Notes under the pieces: model-generated
The model's input: the letters and a program-made list of their open reading frames with translations, nothing else
What the model was told of the DNA's origin: nothing
Database searches by the model: none
Assembly: GCA_031412575.1 (NCBI GenBank)
Contig: JANODG010000220.1
Coordinates: 1 to 24,149, forward strand
Source of the DNA: JAMLIO01 sp031412575
GTDB lineage: Bacteria; Bdellovibrionota; Bdellovibrionia; Bdellovibrionales; UBA1609
Direction of reading: 5' to 3'
Length of the DNA: 24,149 bases
Position numbers and translations under genes: made by a program
Shown here: piece by piece, positions 1 to 8,163 of the stretch
Layout: each line of letters starts with the position of its first letter
How positions within the stretch are numbered: position 1 is the first letter of the stretch

Positions 1-106
1 AAATAGATCTTGTTTATTAAAGATCATTCATCTCATTGGTTTTGGATTTAACACTTAAGTTGTGTCAACCCATCCAGTAGATAATTATAACCCAAGCGAG
101 GTAATT

Positions 107-1087
107 ATGCATACAAGAGTGACCCCTATTGTAATTTCAAAATTCATATTTTTGGTATTTTTAATTTTTAATTCTTTGAATTTACAAGCCAACGAATGTG
201 GAAATTATTTGGTCGGCACCTTAGATGTTAAATCCACAAAAGTTATTTTTTTTGAAGAGCTAGAGAGTGTTATTCCACCAGAAACTCTGATTGCAAAACA
301 ATATGGCTCGTATCCAAAAATGGTGGATTCTACAGAACAACACTTTTACGTTTTGGACTTTCAAAGTCGTTTGCACATAGTTGGGAAAGTTGACCAGTCG
401 GTTAGAACAGTAAAATTGGATCTGCAATACGTTCGGGACGATAATTTTGATTATAGAAAGATTGTTTTGTCTCCTGACAATAAATTGTTAGCTTTAATTG
501 GCATTAGAACTGTTGTTATCAATCTAGAAACGATGAGGCCGATTGCTGATTACAGAATTGATGGTGAATTCATGGAAGATTTGGTTTTTATAGACGACGT
601 CACTTTTATAAGTCTTGATCGAAATGGCGGTTTATATAAATTTAATTATTTAAAATCAAATACCCCAGAGCGTGTGAAGGTCGCCGTGAATGGAGCCACA
701 TCTTCCCTCGTAAAAGTAGATGGCCACGTGATCATTCACGGAGCTTACGGCGAATTAATCAAGGTCGATATAGATACACTGGATGTTGCGTACCAACTTC
801 GTCGTATGCCAGAAGACATTGAAAATAACACTTGGCATAAGCGTATTATAACTTCTGGAGTGAACGATAAGGGAAACTTTTTTGTTCTTAGTGAAGGCGA
901 TATTAACGATAAAAATCTTTTTGTTCAAACGCCGGATGGTTACCATAAAGTAGTTTATTTGAAAGCGACGACCGAATTTGAACGAGTGTATATCTCAGAA
1001 ATAAAAGATGGTTTTTTATATTTACTTATCGAAGATAAAGTAAGCCAAAAATATTCTTACCGACGGTTAAACTTAAATAATCTATAA
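107..1087 (+). CDS. Secreted protein of unknown function, propeller-like
   Basis: I do not recognise a specific family. The protein starts with a clear Sec signal peptide: a basic tip, a hydrophobic stretch at about residues 8-25 and a likely cleavage after LQA (residue 28), so it should act outside the cytoplasm. The rest is rich in beta strands and short repeated blades (for example a block reading LSPDNKLLALIG), which looks like a seven-bladed or partial beta-propeller; that fold is inferred. I chose the ATG at 107 because GAGG lies five bases upstream and the signal peptide then begins properly. A GTG at 62 in the same frame would add 15 hydrophilic residues before the signal peptide and has no ribosome site. 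It stands alone, 71 bases before the next gene on the same strand. Confidence 0.7.
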   Translation: MHTRVTPIVISKFIFLVFLIFNSLNLQANECGNYLVGTLDVKSTKVIFFEELESVIPPETLIAKQYGSYPKMVDSTEQHFYVLDFQSRLHIVGKVDQSVRTVKLDLQYVRDDNFDYRKIVLSPDNKLLALIGIRTVVINLETMRPIADYRIDGEFMEDLVFIDDVTFISLDRNGGLYKFNYLKSNTPERVKVAVNGATSSLVKVDGHVIIHGAYGELIKVDIDTLDVAYQLRRMPEDIENNTWHKRIITSGVNDKGNFFVLSEGDINDKNLFVQTPDGYHKVVYLKATTEFERVYISEIKDGFLYLLIEDKVSQKYSYRRLNLNNL

Positions 1088-1158
1088 ATAAATTCTAAAA
1101 TTTGCTCTAAGCTGGCCCAATCCTTAGCCGTTCGGGCTTTACTGTGTTATAGTGATTT

Positions 1159-1842
1159 ATGAAAAATTTATTTTATTTAATCGCTATCGTATTGTCGGCT
1201 GTTTTTCTTACGAACTGCTCTTTGTTTGGATATAGATCAGAAGAAGAGCCTAACTACAGTGTTATCATTAAAGATAAGAAGAATGAAATTCGGCTCTATA
1301 AGCCTTACTTAATTGCCAAAACAACCGTAGAGGGCTCGTTTAAAGAAGCTCAAAGCAAGGGTTTTAAGATTCTGGCTAATTTTATTTTCGGTGACAATAA
1401 GTCAAAATCGAAGATTGCAATGACTGCTCCAGTTACTTTAAACAGCGACTTGTCATCATCAGAAAGTAAATCAGAGAAAATAGCGATGACGGCTCCAGTA
1501 GTGATGAATGCAGAAATGCAGAGGTCAGATTCGAAAAAAGAATCGTGGACTATGACGTTCACAATGCCTTCGTCATTTAATGTAGACACATTACCTGTGC
1601 CAAATGACAATAGAATTCTTATTGAAGAAGTTCCATCGAAATTTATGGCCGCCTTACGGTTTACGGGCTTTTGGAATACCTCTAAGGTCGATGAAAAGGG
1701 TAAAAAATTATTAGAATGGATTAATAAACAAGGGCAGTATCAAGCCGTTTCAAAACCCATGTTTGCAGGCTACAACCCCCCGTGGACGTTACCATTCTTT
1801 CGACGTAATGAAGTTTGGATCGAAGTTAAATCTTTGAAGTAG
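1159..1842 (+). CDS. SOUL family haem-binding-type lipoprotein
   Basis: SOUL/HEBP-family protein of 227 residues; the family binds haem or tetrapyrroles in animals and plants, and its bacterial role is mostly unknown. The family signature KIAMTAPV occurs twice (about residues 85-92 and 107-114), and the C-terminus has the typical run YNPPWTLPFFRRNEVWIEV. The N-terminus is a lipoprotein signal peptide with LTNC, giving Cys20 as the lipidation site; Asn just before the Cys is unusual, so lipidation is likely but not certain. The protein should sit on a membrane facing the periplasm. It converges with yaeQ across only 32 bases, with no good terminator between them. The ribosome site is weak. Confidence 0.88.
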   Translation: MKNLFYLIAIVLSAVFLTNCSLFGYRSEEEPNYSVIIKDKKNEIRLYKPYLIAKTTVEGSFKEAQSKGFKILANFIFGDNKSKSKIAMTAPVTLNSDLSSSESKSEKIAMTAPVVMNAEMQRSDSKKESWTMTFTMPSSFNVDTLPVPNDNRILIEEVPSKFMAALRFTGFWNTSKVDEKGKKLLEWINKQGQYQAVSKPMFAGYNPPWTLPFFRRNEVWIEVKSLK

Positions 1843-1874
1843 ATTTTATTTTTTTAGAAGTGAATTATTTCTTT

Positions 1875-2408
1875 TTAAACTTTTGAGACATTCACTTGCA
1901 CTCTAAGATCGTTGTCACTTAAAAAAATTTGCTCATCTTCAATCATGCAATTTAAGATCATCGATTTTTTGACAAGACTTAAAAGTGACCCTTCTTCCTC
2001 TTCTTTAAAGCTATAGACATTAATTTTTTTGTTAGTCATCAATACGGATTTATTCTTTTCCAACCAAACTTTCGATTTAAATTCGTTATAAGTAAATATC
2101 GAAACCTTTGCCGATTGCCCTGAAGCCTTTCTAATGCGCTTTTCTTCAGGTAAACCTAAATCAATCCAGTGCTCTATTTGACCGGTTAAATCCTTTTGCC
2201 AAATGTCAGGTAAATCCGGGTTATTAAGCCCTTCCGTGAATTCTAAACGCTCGTGAGCACAATACAGAAAAGCCAAAAGTCGGTACATCATGCGCTCTTC
2301 CATTTCCGAGGGATGGAGGGCGATTGTAAAGGATAAGTCGTCATAATATTGCGTGTTCAAGTTCGACAAACTAACTGAGGCTTTAAAAATTGAAGACCTA
2401 AGCGCCAT
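1875..2408 (-). CDS. yaeQ: YaeQ family protein
   Basis: A 177-residue YaeQ-family protein, close to the usual length of about 180. YaeQ has a PD-(D/E)XK nuclease-like fold; its biological role is not established. Family landmarks are visible: a beta-rich N-terminus (LRSSIFKASVSLSNL), the segment HPSEMEERMMYRLLAFLYCA, the PDLPDIWQKDLTG segment and the IGL/IDLGLPEEKRIRKA segment that precedes the core. It is transcribed away from the gene at 2561 across a 152-base gap. A weak AGGA ribosome site lies about nine bases before the ATG. It appears intact and cytoplasmic. Confidence 0.9.
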   Translation of the reverse strand: MALRSSIFKASVSLSNLNTQYYDDLSFTIALHPSEMEERMMYRLLAFLYCAHERLEFTEGLNNPDLPDIWQKDLTGQIEHWIDLGLPEEKRIRKASGQSAKVSIFTYNEFKSKVWLEKNKSVLMTNKKINVYSFKEEEEGSLLSLVKKSMILNCMIEDEQIFLSDNDLRVQVNVSKV

Positions 2409-2560
2409 AAACGAAAATTCCTATTTAATTTAACTAAAAATCATCTTTATATAGAACTGTTATTTTTGAAACAAAATAATTAGCTCATAAAATGAGATAT
2501 GTTTTTGGAACAAGATGCGGTAAAGCTTTATTCTAAAGCTAGTTTCAGGAGCGAGTAACA

Positions 2561-3790
2561 ATGAATAAATCTAAGACTAAAAGTGGCACTAAAAGCGTCT
2601 CTAAAAGCAAAAAAACTCCGCTAATCGCCGATTTACCCTCTGAATCTTCAAATTTTAATCATAAAGTTTTGGGCGAACTTTTAAATTTAAGCCAATTGGT
2701 AGAATCTGAGTATAATTTGGAAAAATTTCCTCAAATTGCTTTTCAAGCATTGAGTAAGTTCAAATTCGAAATGAACTTTGAAAGCTTCGAACAAGAGGTT
2801 GCCCAATGGTTGTTAGATTTGCCAGAACTTCCAAAACAAGTGAATTTATACAACCTGTTTGGAGAACCTTCGATTTCAATATTTAATAACGGGAAGTTTT
2901 CTGTAGACCTGTATTTTTGGCGGACCAATGATACACTAATCCACTCTCATGGCTTTCGAGGAGCTTTTAAAGTCCTTTATGGTCAGTCTTTACATGAAGA
3001 ATTCAAAGTTGAGACCACAGACAATTTGGGCCGCATGAATCAAACGGTTCAATCTGAAGTCGTCAGTTCTAAAGTTGTATTATCAAAGTCGGAAGTGCTA
3101 AAAACAAGTGAAACACGAGTGATTTTACCTGGAATGGAACTTGTCCACCGGGTTCTTCATTTGGATAATCCTACGGTAACTTTGTGTATTCGCACAGTGG
3201 ACGACAAAGAGCTTTCCCAGTGGCACCACTTGTCATCGGGAATTAGTTATTTGCAACGTAATATCGACGAACTAACGATCAAAAGAATTCTGTATTTTCA
3301 GTTTTTATTTGAATCCGATCAAATCAAAGCCAAAAATTATTTTGATCATATGCTGGGTTTAACTAGTGTTGCGACACAGTTAGCACTTTATGAAGGACTA
3401 TTTCAGGACGAGTACGGTTTAGATCCAGAAACAACATATTTTATGATCGAACACATGCGAATCCGTTTCGAGGATTTAAAATGGTTTGGACAATACGAAG
3501 AGCACTACAAAAAAATGACTCAAGCCTTATTTGAAGTTCAGGCCAGCGAAGGAAGTCTAAAACTATTAGCTCATGGAATTAATAGTGGTTATAGCATCGA
3601 GGACTTAAAACTACTTTTACAATCACTAACAAATGAAGACTTGTCGTCGTTGTGTCAGAAACTTTTAGACGAAGAGCCAATTTTTAATGAAGAACATTAC
3701 GAGCTTCAGCAAGAAACTATTTTAAATTTTGCCAAAGGCATTGAAGAGACAAAAGCCAAGCCGACCCGAAAAATCATTCAGGAACATTAA
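2561..3790 (+). CDS. Cupin-like protein of unknown function
   Basis: I do not recognise a named family for this 409-residue protein. The first 20 residues are a Lys/Ser-rich, probably disordered tail. The centre looks like a cupin barrel. H128-S-H130-GF resembles cupin motif 1, followed by VLYGQSLHEEF, and P190-G191 with H196 and the following LHLDNP resemble motif 2. These His residues could bind one metal ion. The last 180 residues are predicted mostly helical. The pattern loosely resembles cysteine-dioxygenase-type cupins, but the protein is twice their length, so no reaction is proposed. A ribosome site AGGAG lies nine bases upstream of the ATG. The next gene on the strand begins 52 bases downstream. 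Confidence 0.75.
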   Translation: MNKSKTKSGTKSVSKSKKTPLIADLPSESSNFNHKVLGELLNLSQLVESEYNLEKFPQIAFQALSKFKFEMNFESFEQEVAQWLLDLPELPKQVNLYNLFGEPSISIFNNGKFSVDLYFWRTNDTLIHSHGFRGAFKVLYGQSLHEEFKVETTDNLGRMNQTVQSEVVSSKVVLSKSEVLKTSETRVILPGMELVHRVLHLDNPTVTLCIRTVDDKELSQWHHLSSGISYLQRNIDELTIKRILYFQFLFESDQIKAKNYFDHMLGLTSVATQLALYEGLFQDEYGLDPETTYFMIEHMRIRFEDLKWFGQYEEHYKKMTQALFEVQASEGSLKLLAHGINSGYSIEDLKLLLQSLTNEDLSSLCQKLLDEEPIFNEEHYELQQETILNFAKGIEETKAKPTRKIIQEH

Positions 3791-3842
3791 ATCTTTAATC
3801 AAAAAAATTGGAAAATAAAATTTTCAAGTTGCGGACAGTATT

Positions 3843-5114
3843 ATGAACTTAGCAGATCAAAAAACAAAACCAAAAAAAATCGCAATTGTCGGTGGTGGGG
3901 CTGCTGGATTTTTTTCTGCGATTTGCACAGCTCAGGTGGCTGAGCAAAATAATATTCCGGTAGATATTTGTATTTTTGAATCTTCAGATAAATATTTAAA
4001 AAAAGTAAAGATTTCTGGGGGTGGCAGATGTAATGTCACTCACCACCAATTTGTTGTAAATCGGTTTTGTGAAAACTATCCACGAGGTCAAAGGGAACTT
4101 CTTTCTCCTATGCAGCGATTCCAAGCCAAAGACACTGTCGAGTGGTTTAAAAGTGCTGGTATTGAACTTGTTGCTGAAGAAGATGGAAGAATGTTTCCGA
4201 CAACCAATAGCTCTGAATCTATTATTCGATGTTATCTAGATTTAGTTGAAAAGTATGGAATTCAATTGATGCCAAATCACAGCATCGAAGATATAAAGTC
4301 ATTATCTGAAAATCAAATTGAACTGATGATTAAAAATAAAGAGTCATTTATAGCTGACGAAGTTTTAATAGCTACAGGTAGTTCACCGGGTGGGTATAAG
4401 TTAGCAGAAAGTATGGGACACACGATTTCAGAAAGAGCCCCCTCTTTATTTAGTTTTAAAATAGAAGACAATTTAATTAAGGAACTTCCAGGTTTAAGTT
4501 TTGAGACTTCACTGACTCTAACCATGCCAGATAAAAAAGCGTTTAAACAAAAAGGTCCATCACTGATCACTCATTGGGGTTTGAGTGGACCTGCGATACT
4601 AAAGCTTTCAGCTTGGGCTGCCCGCGAAATGAAGCGTTCAAACTACGACGCTGTCTTAACAGTCAACTGGATGGGTGAGGCCAAACTAAGTGATGTCGAA
4701 CAGCTATTGCAAACTATAAAAATCGAAGAATCAAAAACATTTATTAGAAACGCGTATCCAGCAATGCTACCAAAACGGTTTTGGTTTAGCATACTTGCAA
4801 AAGCGGATATATTTTTCGATAAACAGTGGGCAAATGTTTCTAAAAAAGAAATCAGTCAAATTGCACAAATACTTGCGGCTTCGCAGTTTAAAATTTTAGG
4901 GCAAAATCGTTATAAAGATGAATTTGTAGAATGTGGTGGAGTCAGCCTTACTGAAGTCGACTTTAAGACCATGCAAAGTAAAATTCATCCTAGTCTTCAC
5001 TTTGCAGGCGAGATTTTGGATGTTGACGGTATTACTGGTGGATTTAATTTCCAAAATGCGTGGACCACGGGTTGGATTGCAGCGCAGGATATGGCTTTAA
5101 AAAATATTCATTAA
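3843..5114 (+). CDS. HI0933/YhiN-family flavoprotein (NAD(P)/FAD-dependent oxidoreductase)
   Basis: A 423-residue flavoprotein of the HI0933/YhiN/BaiN-like family. The N-terminal dinucleotide-binding loop GGGAAG lies at residues 17-22, with the acid that binds the ribose near FES (residues 45-47). The family-specific segment KISGGGRCNVTH is at about 56-67. The C-terminal FAD-contact block GEILDVDGITGGFNFQNAW, followed by TTGWIA, is complete. The family binds FAD, and the substrate of most members, this one included, is unknown. Length is normal and the reading frame is intact. It faces the pirin gene with only one base between the two stop codons, so transcripts must run into each other. The ribosome site is weak. 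Confidence 0.9.
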   Translation: MNLADQKTKPKKIAIVGGGAAGFFSAICTAQVAEQNNIPVDICIFESSDKYLKKVKISGGGRCNVTHHQFVVNRFCENYPRGQRELLSPMQRFQAKDTVEWFKSAGIELVAEEDGRMFPTTNSSESIIRCYLDLVEKYGIQLMPNHSIEDIKSLSENQIELMIKNKESFIADEVLIATGSSPGGYKLAESMGHTISERAPSLFSFKIEDNLIKELPGLSFETSLTLTMPDKKAFKQKGPSLITHWGLSGPAILKLSAWAAREMKRSNYDAVLTVNWMGEAKLSDVEQLLQTIKIEESKTFIRNAYPAMLPKRFWFSILAKADIFFDKQWANVSKKEISQIAQILAASQFKILGQNRYKDEFVECGGVSLTEVDFKTMQSKIHPSLHFAGEILDVDGITGGFNFQNAWTTGWIAAQDMALKNIH

Positions 5115-5115
5115 A

Positions 5116-6279
5116 TTAAGTTGGTCGTTCTAATTTGCCATTTGGGTATTTCGCAAAACGTTCGATCACGTCGCCGTGAACCATATCATCTTGTTTCCAA
5201 GGCCAACCCCCAAATTGTGTTCGTTGGTAATCTTGGATGGTTTGAAATATCTCTTCACGAGTATTCATGACAAATGGTCCATGTTGAACAACAGGTTCAC
5301 CAATCGGCATAGCTTGAAGGATTAAAAACTCAACATCGTCATAATTAGCTTTCACCACTGTAGGTTTATCCGCTCGAAGCATCGCCCCTGTTGATGCTCG
5401 AAGAACTTCATTATTTATTTCTAGGGATGACCCTTCAAAGAAATAAAGTGTGCGGTGAACATCAGGGCTTGATAAAGGAAGCGTGATTTGACCATCTTTT
5501 TTCATTTTAAAAAGCCAAATGGCAACTTCAGATTTTTCGTCGCTGGCCCAACTATCGGGTGGGGGCGAAAGCGATTTATGGCCATCAAATTTTCCTGCAA
5601 CTAATGTCAAATTCACTTTGCCTGAATCTAATTTTATCTGTGGGATTTTTTCATTCCAGAACATAGTGAAATGTGGTTCTACCATTTTTTTTGCACGAGG
5701 TAAGTTTAGCCAAATCTGGAATAACTCCACTTTATTTTTCCGCTTGGTGTGAAGAAGTGGAAACATTTCTGAATGTTGCACTCCACGTCCAGCAGTCATC
5801 CACTGGGTGTCTCCTTCACCATACCTGCCAGCAGCGCCCAATGAATCCGAATGATCAATATAGCCTTTTCTGACAACGGTGACTGTTTCAAAACCACGGT
5901 GAGGATGTACCGGAAACCCAGGAACATGATCCCCATGATACATTCTAAAACCATCTTTTTCTTCGAAGTCACTTCCAATATTTCGACCGATTAATTTGGG
6001 TGAATCGATACCCATCTTACCATTACCTTCAGGGTAATTGTCTAAGTGATGAACGCAAAATAAAAATGGTTCTTGTGTGGGCCACTGAAATCCTAAAGGG
6101 AATTTTTGTAAAATCATTTTAGAGTCCTCAATTTTTGATGTTGAAATTTGATCTTTGTTTTTTTCACTTGATCCTGAAAACAATTTGAGCAAGTAAATTC
6201 CAATTCCTGACATAATTACGGCCACAGATTGAAACAATAGTTTTCTTCGTTTGATTTTGAATTTTGCCATATCCAACAT
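5116..6279 (-). CDS. Pirin family protein with N-terminal membrane anchor
   Basis: A pirin bicupin of 387 residues, about 90 longer than usual. All four metal ligands of the first cupin are present: H125 and H127 in HPHRGFE, and H169 and E171 in VQHSEM. Known pirins bind iron and may act as quercetinases or redox-sensing regulators; the activity here is unknown. The extra length is at the N-terminus: a basic tip with KRRKLL, then one hydrophobic segment (about 14-34) and a charged linker. The RR-x-LL pattern loosely resembles a twin-arginine signal, which would suit a folded metalloprotein exported to the periplasm. Neither possible ATG (6279, 6270) has a clear ribosome site. Confidence 0.9.
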   Translation of the reverse strand: MLDMAKFKIKRRKLLFQSVAVIMSGIGIYLLKLFSGSSEKNKDQISTSKIEDSKMILQKFPLGFQWPTQEPFLFCVHHLDNYPEGNGKMGIDSPKLIGRNIGSDFEEKDGFRMYHGDHVPGFPVHPHRGFETVTVVRKGYIDHSDSLGAAGRYGEGDTQWMTAGRGVQHSEMFPLLHTKRKNKVELFQIWLNLPRAKKMVEPHFTMFWNEKIPQIKLDSGKVNLTLVAGKFDGHKSLSPPPDSWASDEKSEVAIWLFKMKKDGQITLPLSSPDVHRTLYFFEGSSLEINNEVLRASTGAMLRADKPTVVKANYDDVEFLILQAMPIGEPVVQHGPFVMNTREEIFQTIQDYQRTQFGGWPWKQDDMVHGDVIERFAKYPNGKLERPT

Positions 6280-6383
6280 AATACAACGAAAGTGAAATTA
6301 ATAAAGTTTAAATTAAATAATTTAAAAATAGACCATAGCTTAGGTTAAGCTTTAAATTTTAAAAGAACGAAAGTCTAGAAAGA

Positions 6384-6412
6384 TTAAACAAACATTAATT
6401 AAGTAGGATAAT
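6384..6412 (+). promoter_or_regulatory. Possible sigma-70-type promoter for the 144-aa gene
   Basis: TTAAAC at 6384-6389 and GATAAT at 6407-6412 are separated by 17 bases. The -10 is good and the -35 weak. A perfect TATAAT also occurs at 6426-6431 but has no matching -35. The region is very AT-rich, so chance matches are likely. Confidence 0.3.
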
Positions 6413-6448
6413 ATTTGTTATTAAATATAATTCAGTAAAGGAGAAAAT

Positions 6449-6883
6449 ATGAGCTTACAATCAAGAATTGGAATCAAGGATTTTACAGAAAAAACTTTAG
6501 TTGGATTTAAAACAAGATTAAAAAACTTACTAGGTAAGGACATCGAAGTGAATTGCGATATTCCTTCATTCGATAAAGCGGGTGAAAATAATGGTCATCC
6601 GTTTTTTGCACATTCATATTACAATGAAGGTTTTGAAAAAAACTGTTTTGAGCCTCTATTGAAAGTTTTTGGCGATATGATGAAAGAGCCAACAATGAAA
6701 GAATATCTTTTGGAAAGTTTAAATAGTATAAATTTAGAAGCGCTTAAAAATTCAGATAGTATGGATGGATACGCTAAATTAGAAAATGGTGTATTAACAG
6801 CTAGAGGTTTAGTTCATGCAAATATCGGAAGCTCAAAACTTGAGTTTGTTGTTTTTGACGCCATTGATAAATCTGCAGCCTAA
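6449..6883 (+). CDS. Small protein of unknown function
   Basis: I do not recognise a family. The 144-residue protein has no signal peptide or membrane segment and looks soluble and cytoplasmic. The sequence has an amphipathic N-terminal third, a central segment with an acidic helix (about 68-100) and a C-terminal part with strand-like segments ending in FVVFDAIDKSAA. It has two Cys residues. The coding evidence is good: a strong AAAGGAG ribosome site five bases before the ATG, AT-rich promoter-like sequence upstream, and a hairpin plus T-run just after the stop. That makes it a self-contained transcription unit that is probably well expressed. It is transcribed away from the pirin gene. Confidence 0.75.
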   Translation: MSLQSRIGIKDFTEKTLVGFKTRLKNLLGKDIEVNCDIPSFDKAGENNGHPFFAHSYYNEGFEKNCFEPLLKVFGDMMKEPTMKEYLLESLNSINLEALKNSDSMDGYAKLENGVLTARGLVHANIGSSKLEFVVFDAIDKSAA

Positions 6884-6900
6884 TTAAAAAATATTTAAAT

Positions 6901-6931
6901 GGGGTCGTTCAATGCGATGGCCCTTTTTTTT
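6901..6931 (+). terminator. Rho-independent terminator after the 144-aa gene
   Basis: GGG plus GTCG pairs with CGAT and CCC around a GG bulge (one G-T pair), followed by eight T. It lies 17 bases after the stop codon. The stem is imperfect but the T-run is strong. Confidence 0.65.
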
Positions 6932-7068
6932 GAGCACCCATGTCTATCTTAGAGTTGATCCATAAGGCCTTAGTCCAGAATGCATAAAAGACTAACAAGG
7001 GTGATTCAGAAATAATCATATCAAGACGATACAAAACATGAACCGTAATCTTTTATAAGGAGGATTTA

Positions 7069-7413
7069 ATGGATACAAAATCTTCAAACGAAAATCGTGA
7101 ATCACTAGTCAACGAATGGTACCTTTTTAGAAACTGCAGTAAATTTGGACCACTAACAGCCAAAGAAATTGGCGAGCTTTTAGATAAAAACCAAATTTCA
7201 AAAGATCATCACGTATGGCATCAAACATACAACAACTGGATTGCGATTAAAGACGTAGAGGTTTTTCAAAGTGTAGGTTTTGAGCTTCAAAACGCAAAAA
7301 AAGATGTAACATTCATCGAAGGCGCAGCTGAGACCAAATCAGTAGTTAATGCAGTTCAAGGCGCCGACAAAGGCCCAAGTATCTTTAAAAAAGTGATGAG
7401 GCTGTTTAAATAA
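7069..7413 (+). CDS. GYF-like (DUF4339) domain protein
   Basis: A 114-residue protein whose first half matches the GYF_2/DUF4339 pattern. WYLFRNCSKFGPLTAKEIGELL (about residues 17-38) is followed by the ISKDHHVWHQTYNNWIAI block, in which the W-x6-W pattern and the FGP turn are typical. The domain is generally thought to bind short peptides and is common as an extra domain on bacterial membrane proteins. Here it is the only domain, followed by a short linker and a basic amphipathic end (FKKVMRLFK) that could touch a membrane or a partner. The ribosome site AAGGAGGA is near-perfect. A 13-bp hairpin follows the stop directly. Function unknown. Confidence 0.8.
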   Translation: MDTKSSNENRESLVNEWYLFRNCSKFGPLTAKEIGELLDKNQISKDHHVWHQTYNNWIAIKDVEVFQSVGFELQNAKKDVTFIEGAAETKSVVNAVQGADKGPSIFKKVMRLFK

Positions 7414-7414
7414 A

Positions 7415-7445
7415 AAAAGATCCAATCTTTGGGATTGGATCTTTT
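7415..7445. terminator. Bidirectional terminator between the GYF-like and GST genes
   Basis: A perfect 13-bp stem: AAAAGATCCAATC (7415-7427) pairs with GATTGGATCTTTT (7433-7445) around a five-base loop. The A-tract on one side and T-tract on the other let it serve the plus-strand gene ending at 7413 and the minus-strand gene ending at 7478. Confidence 0.9.
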
Positions 7446-7477
7446 GAGTAAGATCATATCTTGTAAAAAATAAAAAA

Positions 7478-8101
7478 TTAAAATTTTACTTTTGTTTTAG
7501 TGAGTTTGACCGAATCAAGCTGACTAAATTTATCTAACCAAGCTTTTGCGCTAGGACATGACGATAGATCATAACTAATTGGACCTGTTTGTTCTAAGTA
7601 AGCGTAAGCCACATAATCAGCTATAGAAGGTTGATCTCCACCAAAATACTTTGATTGCGATAACAATTTTTCTACCGGGCCAATTTGTTGGTTTACAAAA
7701 TTTAAAGCCTCTTCGACTTTGGCTGTGTTCGGTGTACCCATTCCCATTTTTGATCTCAGAACATTTTCAAAGAACAAAGTAGATAACCAACGTCCTAAAT
7801 GGTTCGAAAAATAATCTAGCCACTGATCCGTTACCGTACGCTTGTAGATATCTTTAGGGTACAAGACGGAATCCGCAGAGCTTGCAATGTATCTGCAGAT
7901 CGTATTGGATTCGAAAGTCGTAAAATCATTATGTTTTAATGCAGGAACTTTCCCCACAGGATTAATTTTCAAAAAAGCTTCTTGTTTGTGTTCGCCAACG
8001 GCTAAGTTTACAAATTGATATTCATAATTAATGCCAGCAGCATCTAGCACGTAGGCCGCTTTTAAAGTGTTTTGTGTTGGAATTCCATACAATCGATACA
8101 T
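7478..8101 (-). CDS. Glutathione S-transferase family protein
   Basis: A 207-residue GST-family protein of normal length. The thioredoxin-like N-terminal domain (1-75) contains NPVGKVPAL with the cis-proline at about residue 53, and ESNTI at 64-68, the usual glutathione gamma-glutamyl contact. The helical C-terminal domain contains the SIADYVAYAYL motif, equivalent to the N-capping box (S/T-x-x-D) near residue 161. The N-terminal segment GIPTQNTLKA lacks an obvious catalytic Ser/Tyr/Cys, with Thr9 the nearest candidate, so it may be a non-classical member. A GGAGGA ribosome site precedes the ATG. It lies 62 bases downstream of the DUF4010 gene and may be cotranscribed with it. Confidence 0.88.
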   Translation of the reverse strand: MYRLYGIPTQNTLKAAYVLDAAGINYEYQFVNLAVGEHKQEAFLKINPVGKVPALKHNDFTTFESNTICRYIASSADSVLYPKDIYKRTVTDQWLDYFSNHLGRWLSTLFFENVLRSKMGMGTPNTAKVEEALNFVNQQIGPVEKLLSQSKYFGGDQPSIADYVAYAYLEQTGPISYDLSSCPSAKAWLDKFSQLDSVKLTKTKVKF

Positions 8102-8163
8102 ATTTCCTCCGAAGGTTTATTTAAGAAAGTTACTTAGGTTATTAAAATTTGTCTACTTAAGTA

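Noticed and set aside
6..25. GATCTT ... AAGATC inverted repeat at the left edge
   Set aside because: Six-bp stem, no T-run, upstream gene not in the window; cannot be interpreted.
1350..1610. Minus-strand open frame inside the SOUL gene
   Set aside because: Lies fully within a well-supported gene, has no ribosome site and no protein-like features; it mirrors the repeated KIAMTAPV coding.
1843..1874. Possible terminator between the SOUL and yaeQ genes
   Set aside because: T-rich runs are present but I find no stem longer than three or four pairs.
2484..2496. CTCAT-AAA-ATGAG between yaeQ and the cupin-like gene
   Set aside because: Short, AT-rich, no regulator nearby; noted only as a weak operator-like sequence.
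3807..3827. Inverted repeat GAAAAT-AAA-ATTTTC before the flavoprotein gene
   Set aside because: Almost pure A/T stem with no T-run after it; expected by chance in such DNA.
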